This document shows positions 36,388 to 46,000 of a stretch of 64,000 nucleotides of DNA, piece after piece. The translations under genes and the position numbers were made by a program. Source of the DNA: CAWEYO01 sp963813315. GTDB taxonomy: Bacteria; Pseudomonadota; Alphaproteobacteria; Rhizobiales; Rhizobiaceae. Numbering within the stretch: the first letter of the stretch is position 1; each line of letters starts with the position of its first letter. The notes below the pieces were generated by a model. The model did no database searches, was not told where the DNA came from, and saw only the letters and a list, made by a program, of their open reading frames with translations. The stretch is from NCBI GenBank assembly GCA_963813315.1, contig CAWEYO010000013.1:186001-250000 (forward strand), written 5' to 3'.

Positions 36388-36479
36388 CGCAGGATCCGCT
36401 CTGTAGCAGGCAACCGTGAATTTTGGTCAGGTACTCATACCACAAACATCAGTGGCTGTTATGTTCGACCGATTATGCT

Positions 36480-36613
36480 GCCCTCATCCGCCTGCCGGAC
36501 ACAGGAGCCGTCTGCAAATGATCCCCTCTCTTGCGTTTTCCAGGCACTTGCTCGGGGACAAGCCCGCTCGCAAATGCAGGAAAACGCTTTCTCCCCGCAA
36601 GGGGGGAGATAAG
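36480..36613. repeat. Hairpin plus family D arm scrap
   Basis: In the 287-base spacer between the monooxygenase and aapP. A 55-base dyad at about 36532-36588 pairs GCGTTTTCCAGGCACTTGC with GCAAATGCAGGAAAACGC around GGGGACAAGCCC. It is followed by TTCTCCCCGCAAGGGGGGAG AT, a family D arm fragment. No gene seen. The convergent position allows a terminator role. Confidence 0.55.
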
Positions 36614-36674
36614 GACCTGCGTCGCAGTGAGGACAAAGCAGGCGGCCAAAGGTTGCAGCCGCTGGTGTCAGCTG

Positions 36675-37478
36675 TCAGTGAAGTATCTGGCTGAGGAACA
36701 GTTTGGTCCGCTCGTGCCTCGGATGGTCGAAGAACTCGACCGGCGTATTTTGTTCCACGATCTGCCCCTGATCCATGAAGATCACGCGGTTGGCGACCTT
36801 GCGCGCAAAGCCCATTTCATGGGTCACGCAGAGCATGGTCATGCCTTCCTCGGCAAGGCCCACCATGGTTTCCAGCACTTCCTTGATCATTTCCGGATCG
36901 AGCGCGGAAGTCGGCTCGTCGAACAGCATGATGCGTGGATTCATGCACAGCGAACGAGCAATCGCGACACGTTGCTGCTGGCCGCCTGAAAGTTGGCCTG
37001 GATATTTGTTCGCCTGTTCCGGGATCTTCACCCGCGTCAGAAAGTGCATGGCCGCTTCCTCGGCCTGCTTCCTCGGAACCTTGCGTACCCAGATTGGCGC
37101 CAGGGTGCAGTTTTCCAGAATCGTGAGGTGCGGGAAGAGATTGAAATGCTGGAACACCATCCCGACCTCGCGGCGGACTTCATCGATCTTCTTCAAATCG
37201 TTGGTCAGTTCTTTGCCGTCGACGACGATTTTGCCCCTCTGATGCTCTTCCAGCCGGTTGATACAGCGGATCATCGTCGACTTTCCCGACCCGGACGGCC
37301 CGCAAATGACGATGCGTTCGCCGCGCATGACCCTCAGATTGATGTCCTTGAGCACATGGAATTCTCCATACCATTTGTGCATGGCAACGATGTCGATGGC
37401 GACATCGGTGTCGGAGATGTGCATTTTGGCACGATCGACCTTTATCTCATCGGCACTGACCGCGTTTTCCGTAACCAT
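36675..37478 (-). CDS. aapP: General L-amino acid ABC transporter, ATPase
   Basis: 267 residues, ATP-binding subunit of the Aap (polar amino-acid) uptake system. Walker A GPSGSGKSTMIRCINRLE, signature LSGGQQQRVAIARSLCMNP, Walker B RIMLFDEPTSALDPEMIKEV, switch His in CVTHEMGFARKVANRV. Last gene of aapJQMP, 24 bases after aapM. The Aap system is broad-specificity and, in Rhizobium leguminosarum, also needed for nitrogen exchange in nodules; that role is not shown here. Confidence 0.95.
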   Translation of the reverse strand: MVTENAVSADEIKVDRAKMHISDTDVAIDIVAMHKWYGEFHVLKDINLRVMRGERIVICGPSGSGKSTMIRCINRLEEHQRGKIVVDGKELTNDLKKIDEVRREVGMVFQHFNLFPHLTILENCTLAPIWVRKVPRKQAEEAAMHFLTRVKIPEQANKYPGQLSGGQQQRVAIARSLCMNPRIMLFDEPTSALDPEMIKEVLETMVGLAEEGMTMLCVTHEMGFARKVANRVIFMDQGQIVEQNTPVEFFDHPRHERTKLFLSQILH

Positions 37479-37502
37479 CGATCTTTCCTTTTGTTTCTTA
37501 AC

Positions 37503-38660
37503 CTAGCGCCTGTGCCCGGTATCGAGCCTACGCTCCATGAAGATAGAATAGCGGGACATTCCGAAACAGAAAATCCAGAACACGAACCCGGCAAAAACCA
37601 GACCGGACATCGGTGTCTGCGCCGATGACCATGTGGCGTCGGAAAAGTTCAGTCGGACTACGCCGAGCAGGTCGAACATGCCGATGATGTAGACCAGGCT
37701 GGTATCCTTGAACATGCCGATGAACGTATTGACGATTCCCGGAATCACGAGCTTCAGCGCCTGCGGCAGCACGATCAGGCCGGTTTTCTGCCAATAGCTG
37801 AGACCCAGCGAATCGGCGCCTTCGTACTGGCCCTTCGGGATTGCCTGAAGACCGCCCCGCACGACCTCGGCCATATAGGCGGACGCAAACAGCGCCACGC
37901 CGATCAGCGCGCGAAACAGCTTGTCGAAAGTCATGCCCATTGGCAGGAAAAGCGGCAGCATCACGCTGGCCATGAACAGCACCGTCACCAGGGGCACACC
38001 GCGAATGGCCTCGATGAAGATCACGCATATAAGCTTCACAACCGGCATCTTCGATCGGCGGCCAAGAGCCAACACGATGCCGAATGGCAGCGACACAGCA
38101 ATGCCGACAAAGGACAGGATCAGCGTCACCATCAGGCCGCCCCACAACGGCGTCTCGACGTGGCGGAGACCGAACCAGCCGCCGGTCAGCAGGAAGAAGG
38201 CAACGACCGGGAAGACACCGAAGAAGAGGAGCGCGTTCCACCCCTTGTACCGCACCCTCGGGATAAGCAGCGGCACAAGCAGCGCGACGAACATCACGCC
38301 GCACAATATCACCCGCCAGCGCTGGTCGACCGGATAGAGGTTGAACATGAAGAGGTCGAACTTGGCCCGAACGAAGGCCCAGCACGCTCCAGACCAGCCG
38401 TCGGGCTGAATGCCCCCTTGCGCCGCGGTCGCGCAGAAGGTGCGATCGGTGCCGCTCCATTGCGCATCAACGAACGCCCACCGGATGAACGGCGGCAGGA
38501 CATAGATGACGATCAAAAATCCGACGATCGTAAGGACACTGTCGCCGACCGATGCAAAAAGGTTCTTGCGAACCCAGCTTATGAAGCCGGTCTCGCCAGG
38601 CGGGGGCGCCTGGTTGGCGACCATTTCGGCGCGGACAAAAGTAAGGTCGTGTTCTTGCAT
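37503..38660 (-). CDS. aapM: General L-amino acid ABC transporter, permease
   Basis: 385-residue inner-membrane permease. Long periplasmic segment after the first helix, then the HisM-type core with the EAA loop around GLQAIPKGQYEGADSLGLSY WQKTGLIVLPQALKLVIPG. Start ATG 38660 (MQEHDLTFVRAEM), 4 bases after the aapQ stop at 38665. Pairs with AapQ to form the channel. Confidence 0.94.
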   Translation of the reverse strand: MQEHDLTFVRAEMVANQAPPPGETGFISWVRKNLFASVGDSVLTIVGFLIVIYVLPPFIRWAFVDAQWSGTDRTFCATAAQGGIQPDGWSGACWAFVRAKFDLFMFNLYPVDQRWRVILCGVMFVALLVPLLIPRVRYKGWNALLFFGVFPVVAFFLLTGGWFGLRHVETPLWGGLMVTLILSFVGIAVSLPFGIVLALGRRSKMPVVKLICVIFIEAIRGVPLVTVLFMASVMLPLFLPMGMTFDKLFRALIGVALFASAYMAEVVRGGLQAIPKGQYEGADSLGLSYWQKTGLIVLPQALKLVIPGIVNTFIGMFKDTSLVYIIGMFDLLGVVRLNFSDATWSSAQTPMSGLVFAGFVFWIFCFGMSRYSIFMERRLDTGHRR

Positions 38661-38664
38661 CGCC

Positions 38665-39855
38665 TTACCTTTCGACCAACGCCATCTTGGCATTGAACCA
38701 GTTCATGAAAGCGGAAGTGATCAGGCTGAGGCCAAGATAGATGACCATCCATATCGCAACGATTTCAATTGCTTGTCCTGTTTGATTGAGGATCGTGCCG
38801 CCGATCGCTACAAGGTCTGGAAAGCCGATTGCGATTGCCAGCGACGAATTCTTCGTCAGATTGAGATACTGGCTGGTCAGCGGGGGAATGACGATCCGCA
38901 TCGCCTGCGGGATCACGACCAGTCGCAGCGTCGATCCCTTTCTCAGGCCAAGCGCATGAGCTGCTTCGGTCTGACCCTTGCTGACGCCGATGATGCCGGC
39001 GCGCACGATCTCGGCGATGAAGGACGCAGTGTAGAAGGAAAGCGCAAGATAAAGCGACAGGAACTCGGGCTTGACCTGGAAGCCGCCGGTCAGATTGAAG
39101 GTGGATTGCTTGGGAAAGTCGAGCGTTAGCGGGAAGCCGGCCGCCATGAATGCAAGCAAAGGCAACCCGACGATGAGGCCAAGCCCCGTCCAGAAGACCG
39201 GGAATTGCTGTCCGGTAGTCATCTGCCGCTGATATGCGCGCCGGGCTACAAACCATGTCATGCCGATGGCAATCAGCAGCGCAATCGGTATCAGCCAGGC
39301 GCCCTCGCCCCAGACCATCCTCGGGAAATAGAAGCCCCGGCTGTTCAGGTAGGAACTGAACGGCAGTTCTATGCTGTCGCGCGGGAGCGGCAGAACCGAC
39401 AAAACGCCGAAATACCAGAAGAAAATAACAAGCAACGGCGGGATGTTACGGAAGATTTCTACATAAACCGTCGAGATCTTGCGGATCAGCCAGTTGTGCG
39501 AGAGCCGGCCGATGCCGACCAGAAAGCCTAGCAGCGTGGCGGTAATGATGCCACATACCGCGACGAGCACGGTGTTCAGGAAGCCGACGACCAGGGCGCG
39601 GCCAAAGGTGGAATCCGACGAATAGGCGATCAAGCTGTCGCTGATGTCGAATCCCGACCGTCCCCTCAGAAAGCCGAAGCCCGATGCAATGTTCGAACGT
39701 CTCAGATTTTCGACAGTGTTACCGACAATCCAGTAAATGAATGCGAAAAGAAGAACAAAAACAAGGATCTGAAAAAAGATGCCGCGTATCTTCGGATCAT
39801 AGAAGAGCGAGCCGCGGCCCGGCTTGGCCGATTGAACAATGTCCTGCGATGCCAT
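38665..39855 (-). CDS. aapQ: General L-amino acid ABC transporter, permease
   Basis: 396-residue inner-membrane permease. First helix ILVFVLLFAFIYWIVGNTVE, large insert, then core helices with YVEIFRNIPPLLVIFFWYF and the EAA loop RAGIIGVSKGQTEAAHALGL RKGSTLRLVVIPQAMRIVIP. ATG 39855 (MASQDIVQSAKPG). A stable hairpin lies between it and aapJ, so less permease than binding protein is probably made. Confidence 0.94.
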   Translation of the reverse strand: MASQDIVQSAKPGRGSLFYDPKIRGIFFQILVFVLLFAFIYWIVGNTVENLRRSNIASGFGFLRGRSGFDISDSLIAYSSDSTFGRALVVGFLNTVLVAVCGIITATLLGFLVGIGRLSHNWLIRKISTVYVEIFRNIPPLLVIFFWYFGVLSVLPLPRDSIELPFSSYLNSRGFYFPRMVWGEGAWLIPIALLIAIGMTWFVARRAYQRQMTTGQQFPVFWTGLGLIVGLPLLAFMAAGFPLTLDFPKQSTFNLTGGFQVKPEFLSLYLALSFYTASFIAEIVRAGIIGVSKGQTEAAHALGLRKGSTLRLVVIPQAMRIVIPPLTSQYLNLTKNSSLAIAIGFPDLVAIGGTILNQTGQAIEIVAIWMVIYLGLSLITSAFMNWFNAKMALVER

Positions 39856-39876
39856 CAAAGTTCCCCTGATTGAAGG

Positions 39877-39909
39877 GGCCGGAAGGCGGGCGAACCCCGC
39901 TTTCCGGCC
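39877..39909 (-). promoter_or_regulatory. Intercistronic hairpin between aapJ and aapQ
   Basis: GGCCGGAAGGCGGG / CCCCGCTTTCCGGCC with loop CGAA, one G-U wobble. Placed 11 bases after the aapJ stop. Such hairpins after a binding-protein gene typically protect its upstream mRNA from 3' decay or attenuate downstream genes; this role is inferred. Confidence 0.7.
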
Positions 39910-39920
39910 TCGGTTCTCTA

Positions 39921-40949
39921 TCAGCGGATCGGCATTCCGTACTGCAGACCACCCTTTGTCCAAAGCCCGTTCACGCCACGCGCGATCTTAAGCGGGCTGC
40001 CGCTTCCGACGTTCTTTTCGAACATCTCGCCGTAGTTGCCTACAGCTTTGACGACATTGACTACCCAGTCATTGGTCAGCCCGAGGTCGGTGCCGATCTT
40101 GGTATCCGCCTCGGTGCCGAGAACACGCTTGATCTCGGGGTTCTCCGAGGCTTTCATCTCTTCGATATTCGCCTGCGTGACGCCGAGTTCCTCTGCATTC
40201 AGCAGTGCGAAGTATGTCCATTTGACGACGTCGAACCACTGGTCGTCGCCCTGGCGCACGGCCGGACCCAGCGGCTCCTTGGAGATGATCTCCGGCAGAA
40301 CAACGTGATCGTCGGGGGAGCCCAGCGTCAGGCGGGTCGCATAGAGGCCCGACTGGTCGGTTGTGAGGACATCGCAGCGACCGCTGTCATAAGCAGCATT
40401 GGTTTCTTCCAGCTTTTCGAAGACAACCGGATTGTACTCCATCTTGTTCGCCTTGAAGTAATCGGCAAGATTGAGTTCGGTCGTCGTGCCGGACTGTACA
40501 CAGACAGCCGCGCCTGAGAGCTGCAGCGCAGAATTGACGCCCGGCAGTTTCTTCGCGTTGATCATGAAACCCTGGCCGTCATAGTAGGTGACGCCAGCGA
40601 AGTTCAACCCGAGCGCCGTGTCGCGATTGATGGTCCACGTGGTGTTCCGCGAGAGAACATCGATCTCACCCGATTGAAGCGCGGTGAAACGCTCCTTGGC
40701 GTTGAGCGGCGTGAACTTCACCTTGGTGCCATCGCCAAAAACCGCCGCGGCAACGGCGCGGCAGAAGTCGGCATCAAGACCTGCCCATTCGCCCTTCGCG
40801 TCCGGCGCCGAAAAACCGGCAAGACCAGTGTTGACGCCGCATTGAACGAATCCCTTCGCCTTCACGTCATCAAGTGTGGCGGCGGACGCAACCGACGCCA
40901 TCACGGCAAGTGCGGCAAGCCCCGCAACACCTGTAATAACTTGTTTCAT
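39921..40949 (-). CDS. aapJ: General L-amino acid ABC transporter, substrate-binding protein
   Basis: 342-residue periplasmic binding protein with a Sec signal peptide (MKQVITGVAGLAALAVMASV ASAA). SBP family 3 signatures: VQCGVNTGLAGFSAPDAKGE WAGLDADFCRAVAAAVFGD and GEIDVLSRNTTWTINRD. C-terminus KIARGVNGLWTKGGLQYGMP. First gene of aapJQMP; promoter expected in 40950-41100. A decayed copy of its 3' end lies at 41147-41270. Confidence 0.95.
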   Translation of the reverse strand: MKQVITGVAGLAALAVMASVASAATLDDVKAKGFVQCGVNTGLAGFSAPDAKGEWAGLDADFCRAVAAAVFGDGTKVKFTPLNAKERFTALQSGEIDVLSRNTTWTINRDTALGLNFAGVTYYDGQGFMINAKKLPGVNSALQLSGAAVCVQSGTTTELNLADYFKANKMEYNPVVFEKLEETNAAYDSGRCDVLTTDQSGLYATRLTLGSPDDHVVLPEIISKEPLGPAVRQGDDQWFDVVKWTYFALLNAEELGVTQANIEEMKASENPEIKRVLGTEADTKIGTDLGLTNDWVVNVVKAVGNYGEMFEKNVGSGSPLKIARGVNGLWTKGGLQYGMPIR

Positions 40950-41146
40950 ACCCTCGTACCCTTTTCTGTTTTTGTCAGGAATCAGCCCTGATGATCCCGT
41001 GCGGAAGCCGGCTTCCCGTTCCCGTGCCTGGAACGCCGTATCTTATGACAATGCGTGTGTTCCATCTCCCATTCACGTGCCCCATCGAAGGCGATTATTG
41101 CTTTGCGGTCAAGGGCGAATGACTGTGGCGGCAACGGTTTGCCTGG

Positions 41147-41270
41147 GTTCTTTATCAGTGGATCGGCATTCCGTACTGCAGACCACTCTTCGTCCAGAGC
41201 GCATTGACGCCGCGCGCGATGTTCAGCGCGAGTTGCTACTGCCGATTTTCCTTTCGAAGCTGGCATCCTG
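41147..41270 (-). pseudogene. Remnant of an aapJ paralogue (3' end)
   Basis: Plus-strand GGTTCTTTATCAGTGGATCG GCATTCCGTACTGCAGACCA parallels the aapJ end at 39911-39955. On the minus strand it translates FERKIGSSNSR, a stop-free join to LNIARGVNALWTKSGLQYGM and PIH, against AapJ FEKNVGSGSPLKIARGVNGL and WTKGGLQYGMPIR. Nothing upstream resembles the rest of AapJ, so this is a truncated second copy. Confidence 0.75.
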
Positions 41271-41539
41271 TTCGCGCGGCGAGACCGCCGCCCTTGGTTT
41301 TTCGACGGCCCCCTGGTTGCGGCGACTGTCTATACAATCCAAGACGATTGCCGGGTTGCGGTCAAGGGCAAATGAACGGATCGGTTGCGACTTATAGCGG
41401 ATGTCAACAAATATGCACAAACGGCTGCCGATACTGTGCTTGCAGCTTGAATTCGCCAGGCTTGCCGCGGCCGGGCCAATCGCTGGACCCCGCTTGCAGT
41501 TGCGCCGCGCTTGCCGCCGTCCTATGCGTATCGTCGTTC

Positions 41540-41646
41540 ACTGCAGCGCCTCGCGTCCTTTGGACGTCGCAAAGGACGCTGTATCTCTTTAAATCTGCGC
41601 ATCGTGCTTTCCGAAAATCGATTCCGATTTCGGGCCGATGCGATAA
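41540..41646. repeat. Family A repeat, reversed single unit
   Basis: CTGCAGCGCCTCGCGTCCTT, CGCAAAGGACGCTGTATCTC, then AAATCTGCGCATCGTGCTTT CCGAAAATCGATTCCGATTT CGGGCCGATGCG. Same modules as 12447-12552 in opposite order. It ends 13 bases before the metC ATG. Confidence 0.75.
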
Positions 41647-41659
41647 GGCTTCGGGATCC

Positions 41660-42838
41660 ATGGCCAAACACGACTATTCCAAGACAGGCATCAACACGCG
41701 GCTCGCTCATGCCGGCAATGATCCGCGCGATTTTTTTGGCTTCGTCAACCCGCCGGTCGTTCATGCGTCGACCGTGCTCTATCCCAACGCCAGGAGCATG
41801 GCGGCGCGCGACCAGAAATATTCGTACGGCACTCACGGAACACCGACCTCCGACGCACTTGCGGCGGCGATAGACGAACTGGAAGGCTCCGCCGGCACGA
41901 TCATGGTTCCATCCGGTCTCGCCGCCGTCACCGTGCCGCTGCTCGGGTTCCTGTCAGCCGGAGACCATGTGCTGATCGTCGATTCCGTCTATTGGCCCAC
42001 GCGCCGATTCGCCGACACGATGCTCTCGCGACTCGGTATTGAGGTCGAGTATTACGATCCGCTGGTCGGCAGCGCCATTTCGTCGCTGATCAGGACGAAC
42101 ACAAGGGTCATCTTTACTGAGTCGCCCGGTTCGTTGACATTCGAAGTCCAGGACATTCCGGCGATCGCCCAGGCGGCGCGAGCACGCGGCGCTATCGTGA
42201 TGATGGACAACACCTGGGCGACTCCGGTCTATTTCCGTCCGCTCGATCATGGTGTCGACATTTCGATCCACGCCGCCACCAAGTATCCGGCAGGCCATTC
42301 GGACGTTCTGCTGGGAACCGTTTCAGCCAATGCGGCATGCTGGGAGAGACTTTATCAGGCCTATATGGCCCTCGGCGTGTGTGCCGGGCCCGACGATGTC
42401 TATCAGGTTCTGCGCGGGCTGCGCACCATGGGCGTTCGTCTCGATCGTCATGAGAAAAGTGCGTTGGAAATCGCACGCTGGCTGCAGACCCAGCCCGGAG
42501 TAGCGCGGGTGCTCCACCCGGCGCTCGAAAGCCATCCCGGCCACGCCCTGTGGAAACGCGACTTCTCCGGTTCCGCCGGTGTCTTTTCCGTCGTGCTGGC
42601 TGGCGGCGGTCAAAAGGAGGCTCATGCCTTCCTCGATGCGCTCCAGATTTTCGGGCTTGGCTATTCCTGGGGCGGCTACGAAAGCCTGGCGGTCGCGGGG
42701 TTCCTCGCCGACCGGAAGATCGCCAAGGGTCCCTATGAGGGGCCCGTGATTCGCCTGCAGATCGGGCTTGAGGATGTCGACGATCTCAGGGCCGACCTCG
42801 GCAGAGGGCTGGACGCTGTACGCGAAATCCACACCTAA
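41660..42838 (+). CDS. metC: Cystathionine beta-lyase (PLP-dependent)
   Basis: 392 residues, Cys/Met-metabolism PLP family. Cleaves cystathionine to homocysteine, pyruvate and ammonia in methionine synthesis. Motifs: YSYGTHGTPTSDALAAAIDE, ETSGL-like VPSGLAAVTVPLLGFLSAGD, MDNTWATPVYFRPLDHG and PLP-lysine HAATKYPAGHSDVLLG. Start ATG 41660 (MAKHDYSKTGINTRLAHAG), typical of alphaproteobacterial MetC. The open frame extends to 41204 through repeat DNA and is rejected. Confidence 0.93.
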   Translation: MAKHDYSKTGINTRLAHAGNDPRDFFGFVNPPVVHASTVLYPNARSMAARDQKYSYGTHGTPTSDALAAAIDELEGSAGTIMVPSGLAAVTVPLLGFLSAGDHVLIVDSVYWPTRRFADTMLSRLGIEVEYYDPLVGSAISSLIRTNTRVIFTESPGSLTFEVQDIPAIAQAARARGAIVMMDNTWATPVYFRPLDHGVDISIHAATKYPAGHSDVLLGTVSANAACWERLYQAYMALGVCAGPDDVYQVLRGLRTMGVRLDRHEKSALEIARWLQTQPGVARVLHPALESHPGHALWKRDFSGSAGVFSVVLAGGGQKEAHAFLDALQIFGLGYSWGGYESLAVAGFLADRKIAKGPYEGPVIRLQIGLEDVDDLRADLGRGLDAVREIHT

Positions 42839-42894
42839 CGCGTGTCGCGTACAATCGACCTCACCCCCGCAGTTTGCCGCCAACGTCGCTCTGC

Positions 42895-42920
42895 GTCACC
42901 CCCCTCTGTTCCGCCAGCAT
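42895..42920. repeat. Family D arm scrap
   Basis: CACCCCCCTCTGTTCCGCCA GCATTC, an isolated terminal piece of family D, in the metC-asmA spacer. Confidence 0.45.
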
Positions 42921-43002
42921 TCCCGAATCACATCGGACGCAACATGCTGTAAGGGGTGCATCAAAAAGCAATCCGCTCAGTCCAAACCGGCTTCGCAGTC
43001 GC

Positions 43003-43039
43003 CCCGAAACCGGTTTCCACTTTCGGGTCCGATAATCTA
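43003..43039. repeat. Family B half-element supplying the AsmA stop codon
   Basis: Read on the minus strand: TAGATTATCGGACCCGAAAG TGGAAACCGGTTTCGGGGC. Its TAG is the stop codon of the AsmA gene. Same boundary as in rnd, merR and the secreted unknown at 53079, with two substitutions (TAGATTATC for TAGAGCATC). Confidence 0.75.
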
Positions 43040-46000
43040 CTGGCCGAGCGATCTCAGGAAATTCTCGATTGAGAACGGCCTGATTGGCCTTTGACCACTT
43101 GGACGCGCCGGAGCGGGCTGATCGCGAAGATTGGCTGGCGGCAGCGGAGTGCCTTCCACGCCCGGCAGCGTCGCCGGCGCGTTGCGTTGAGCTTCCAGAC
43201 GGGCCCTCTCCCTTTCCGTCAGCCTGATCGCGTCGGCGGCACGCTGCGCGGCCTCTTCCGCCTCCTTGCGCCGAGCTTCGGCGGCCGTTGCCCTCGCAAG
43301 AGCCTCATCGGCGGCCTTCTGGCGCGCTGCTTCCTCCGCCTTTGCCTTCGCTTCGGCTTCGGCCCTCGCGCGCGCCGCTTCTTCGGCCTTCCGCCGCGCC
43401 TCTTCCTCTGCTTCCAGGCGCAATGCTTCGTCGGCACGGCGCAGCTCTTCGGCCACGCGCTCACGTTCCTCCTGCAAGGCGGCATAGTAGCGCGCTTCCC
43501 GGCGCAGTCGCTGCTTTTCGATGAGCACCGCCTGCATGGCCTCGACACGCGCTTGTTCCTTCTCAAGCGCGCGCTGTGTCAGGAACTGCGCGAGAGGCTG
43601 TGTATCGAAATGTCCTGTCAGCGCGCCGCCTATCGGCCCGGAGGCGGCAAACCGCACGACCGGTTCCGATCCCACAAGGTTCTCGTCGCCCGGCCGATAT
43701 GCGATCGCGCCTGTCGCGGAGACCGTTCCGGCATTGAGATCGGCGCCTACTTCCACCGTCACGGTGGCCGCCGGATTGTCGAGCGTCAGCGGCGGCGCCC
43801 GCAGCACCCCGCCGGCGATATTGAAAGCGAGTTCCGCGTTCCTGGCGACAAACGCACCTGCCCCCACGATCGGCGGCGCGAACGCGGCGGTGCCGGCCGC
43901 ATCGATGTCACGGCCTATCCTGTCGGCTTCAGCGATGATCGCCGGAAACGCCTGCGGGTTGAGCCCTGTGATAGTGAGGTCCTGCAAAGCCGCCGTTCCG
44001 GAGCCGGAAAGAGCGGCTACCATCGCCTCGACAGACTTGCCGGTTGCCGAAACCGTTCCCGTCAAGTCGCCCTTTCCCACCGGCGCGGCCGCCGCCATCC
44101 CCGTCCCGAGATCGGCCCCGACCAGTTTGAACTGCGCGGAAAAAAGCCCGGTGCCATCGGTGTTTTTCAGCTCGACCAGCCCGCTCAACTGTCCATCGAA
44201 TGCCTTGGCGGACACATCGCCAAGGCGCATCCCCTCGCGGTCAAGCCGTGCCTTCATGCGGGCATCGCTGGCCGTACCGAAGACGCCAGCCGAGAGGGCT
44301 CCGGCTGCAAGATCAAGGTCCGCGGTGAAGGGTGCCGACACCTCGTCCTGAAGGGGCCCAGCCGGCCAGACTTTCCCCTCCCGTTGCAGCGCGGCTTCGC
44401 CGAGCACCATGGAAACTGCCGGGGCCAGTTCGAGCTCATCCACCGACAGGGATCCTGTCAGATGCGGAATGCCCTCTTTCAGTTCCGCACGGAGGTCGCC
44501 GCTGACCGCGCCTTCCTCCACTGTCCCGTTCATGCCCGAAAGCGTAAGCAGGCCCTTCGCATATTCCGCATCCGCCGTGAACCCCACCGGCAGGCCGAGA
44601 CCCATTCCGGGCAGGCTGGCTCCGGCCGTCATCAACCATGGTTCGATGTCGGAGGCATCGAGCTGGATTTTCCCCTTTGCCGTCAGCGCATCATTCCAGG
44701 CAGTGACATTACCGGCGAATCTCGCCTGCGTTCCCTCGCCGGTGAACCCAAGCGTCGTTTCCAGGCCGCCCGCAAGCGTGCCACGTGCCTCCAGGCTGGT
44801 TTCGCCGCTTCCCGCCGCGCCAAGCGGTAGAGCGGGCAAACCGTAAAGCGCCATTAGAGCCTCGGCATTGGCGTTCTTCGCCGAAAACAGCAGCGAGACT
44901 GCCGCCGTCTCCGGCGCCTCGGCCTTGCCGTTGCCTGTAGCCGTCAACGTGAAATCGGTAGCCCCTGCCACGCCGGAAGCGCTGATGGCTATGTCATTGG
45001 TCTGGCCTTCGCCGGGAACCGCGCTCGCCACCACATCGATCCGGGAATCGGAGAAAAGACCTGGATATGCTTCAGCCCTTTTGTGCAGTTCGCGGGTCAG
45101 CGCGCTGGACGGGTAGCGGGCGGCAAGTGCTGCGATGAGCGGCGCAAGGTCTACCGCGATGATCGACGCATCGAGATTCCCGGAGGGATTGCCCGGAAGG
45201 TCGCTCACCCTCCCCGTCGCGCTGATCGTGGCGCCCGACAGGCCGGCAATCGAAAGGCGATCGATCTCCAGCGTCCTGTCGCGCAACCTGAGTGCGGTAT
45301 CCACGTTCGCAGCGGTTAGGCCGGCAATGCTTACCGGTCCGGCCTTGATCTTGAAATCGAGATCGTGGCCCGCCAGCCGGCTGGCGCCTGCGTCGCTGAC
45401 GAACAGCGATGCGAAGGCTGCCATGCCGTCCACATCCAGGGCCTCGCCCGTCAGATCTACCCGCATCGACGGCTTGGCGTCGTCCGGTTGCCTGTTGTCG
45501 ATCCGTCCACGAAACTCGGCGGAGCCCAATATCAGTTCCAGATCATCGAAGCGCTGCTGTTTCGAGGTTATTTCCACATTGGCACGGAAGCCGGCGGCAG
45601 GGATGCGCCGAACCGCTTCGTCCACATCCTTCGCCAACCAGGCCGCAAACCCGGAGGGCTGCCCGACGGCGAGCAACAGTGAACCGGCAAATCCCAGCTC
45701 GCCATTGGCCCTGAGCAGGCCCGACCCCTCGAGCGTCGTGCGGCCGGGAAGCGTCGCAGCCAGCGATTTTACCAGCCATCCCTCCGCTGCCGGCTCCGCG
45801 GAGAGGCGCACGTCGCGGATCGTCGTGTCCCCAGCTACCACGGCCGGGAGATCGATGTCGATCTTGCCCGGTATCGCCGGCTTCGGCAGGCCATGCAGCG
45901 CCTTCTCTACCGCGGCGATCCGACCCGGAAGCGTGATTCCCTTGACTGTTTCACGGGCTCCGACGGCTTCATCGAACCGCACCTGTGCGCCCTTTGCCTT

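Larger units (their letters stand above)
40950..41659. other. 710-base aapJ-metC spacer: degenerate repeats and a gene remnant
   Basis: No intact gene. It holds the aapJ remnant, a short direct repeat (TTGCGGTCAAGGGCGAATGA near 41105 and TTGCGGTCAAGGGCAAATGA near 41355), and a reversed family A unit (41540-41646). The aapJ promoter must lie in its left end; the metC promoter in its right end, near or within the family A unit. No SAM riboswitch was recognised before metC. Confidence 0.7.

Noticed and set aside
41204..41659. N-terminal extension of metC
   Set aside because: The upstream frame crosses a family A repeat and the aapJ remnant and lacks similarity to MetC; the ATG at 41660 gives the expected start.
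41400..41659. SAM riboswitch upstream of metC
   Set aside because: No SAM-II or SAM-I core was recognised; the dyads present belong to the family A repeat.
43091..44830. 579-residue plus-strand frame opposite the AsmA gene
   Set aside because: Antisense of the AsmA C-terminal region; Arg-rich translation without domains and repeated pattern mirroring the coiled coil.
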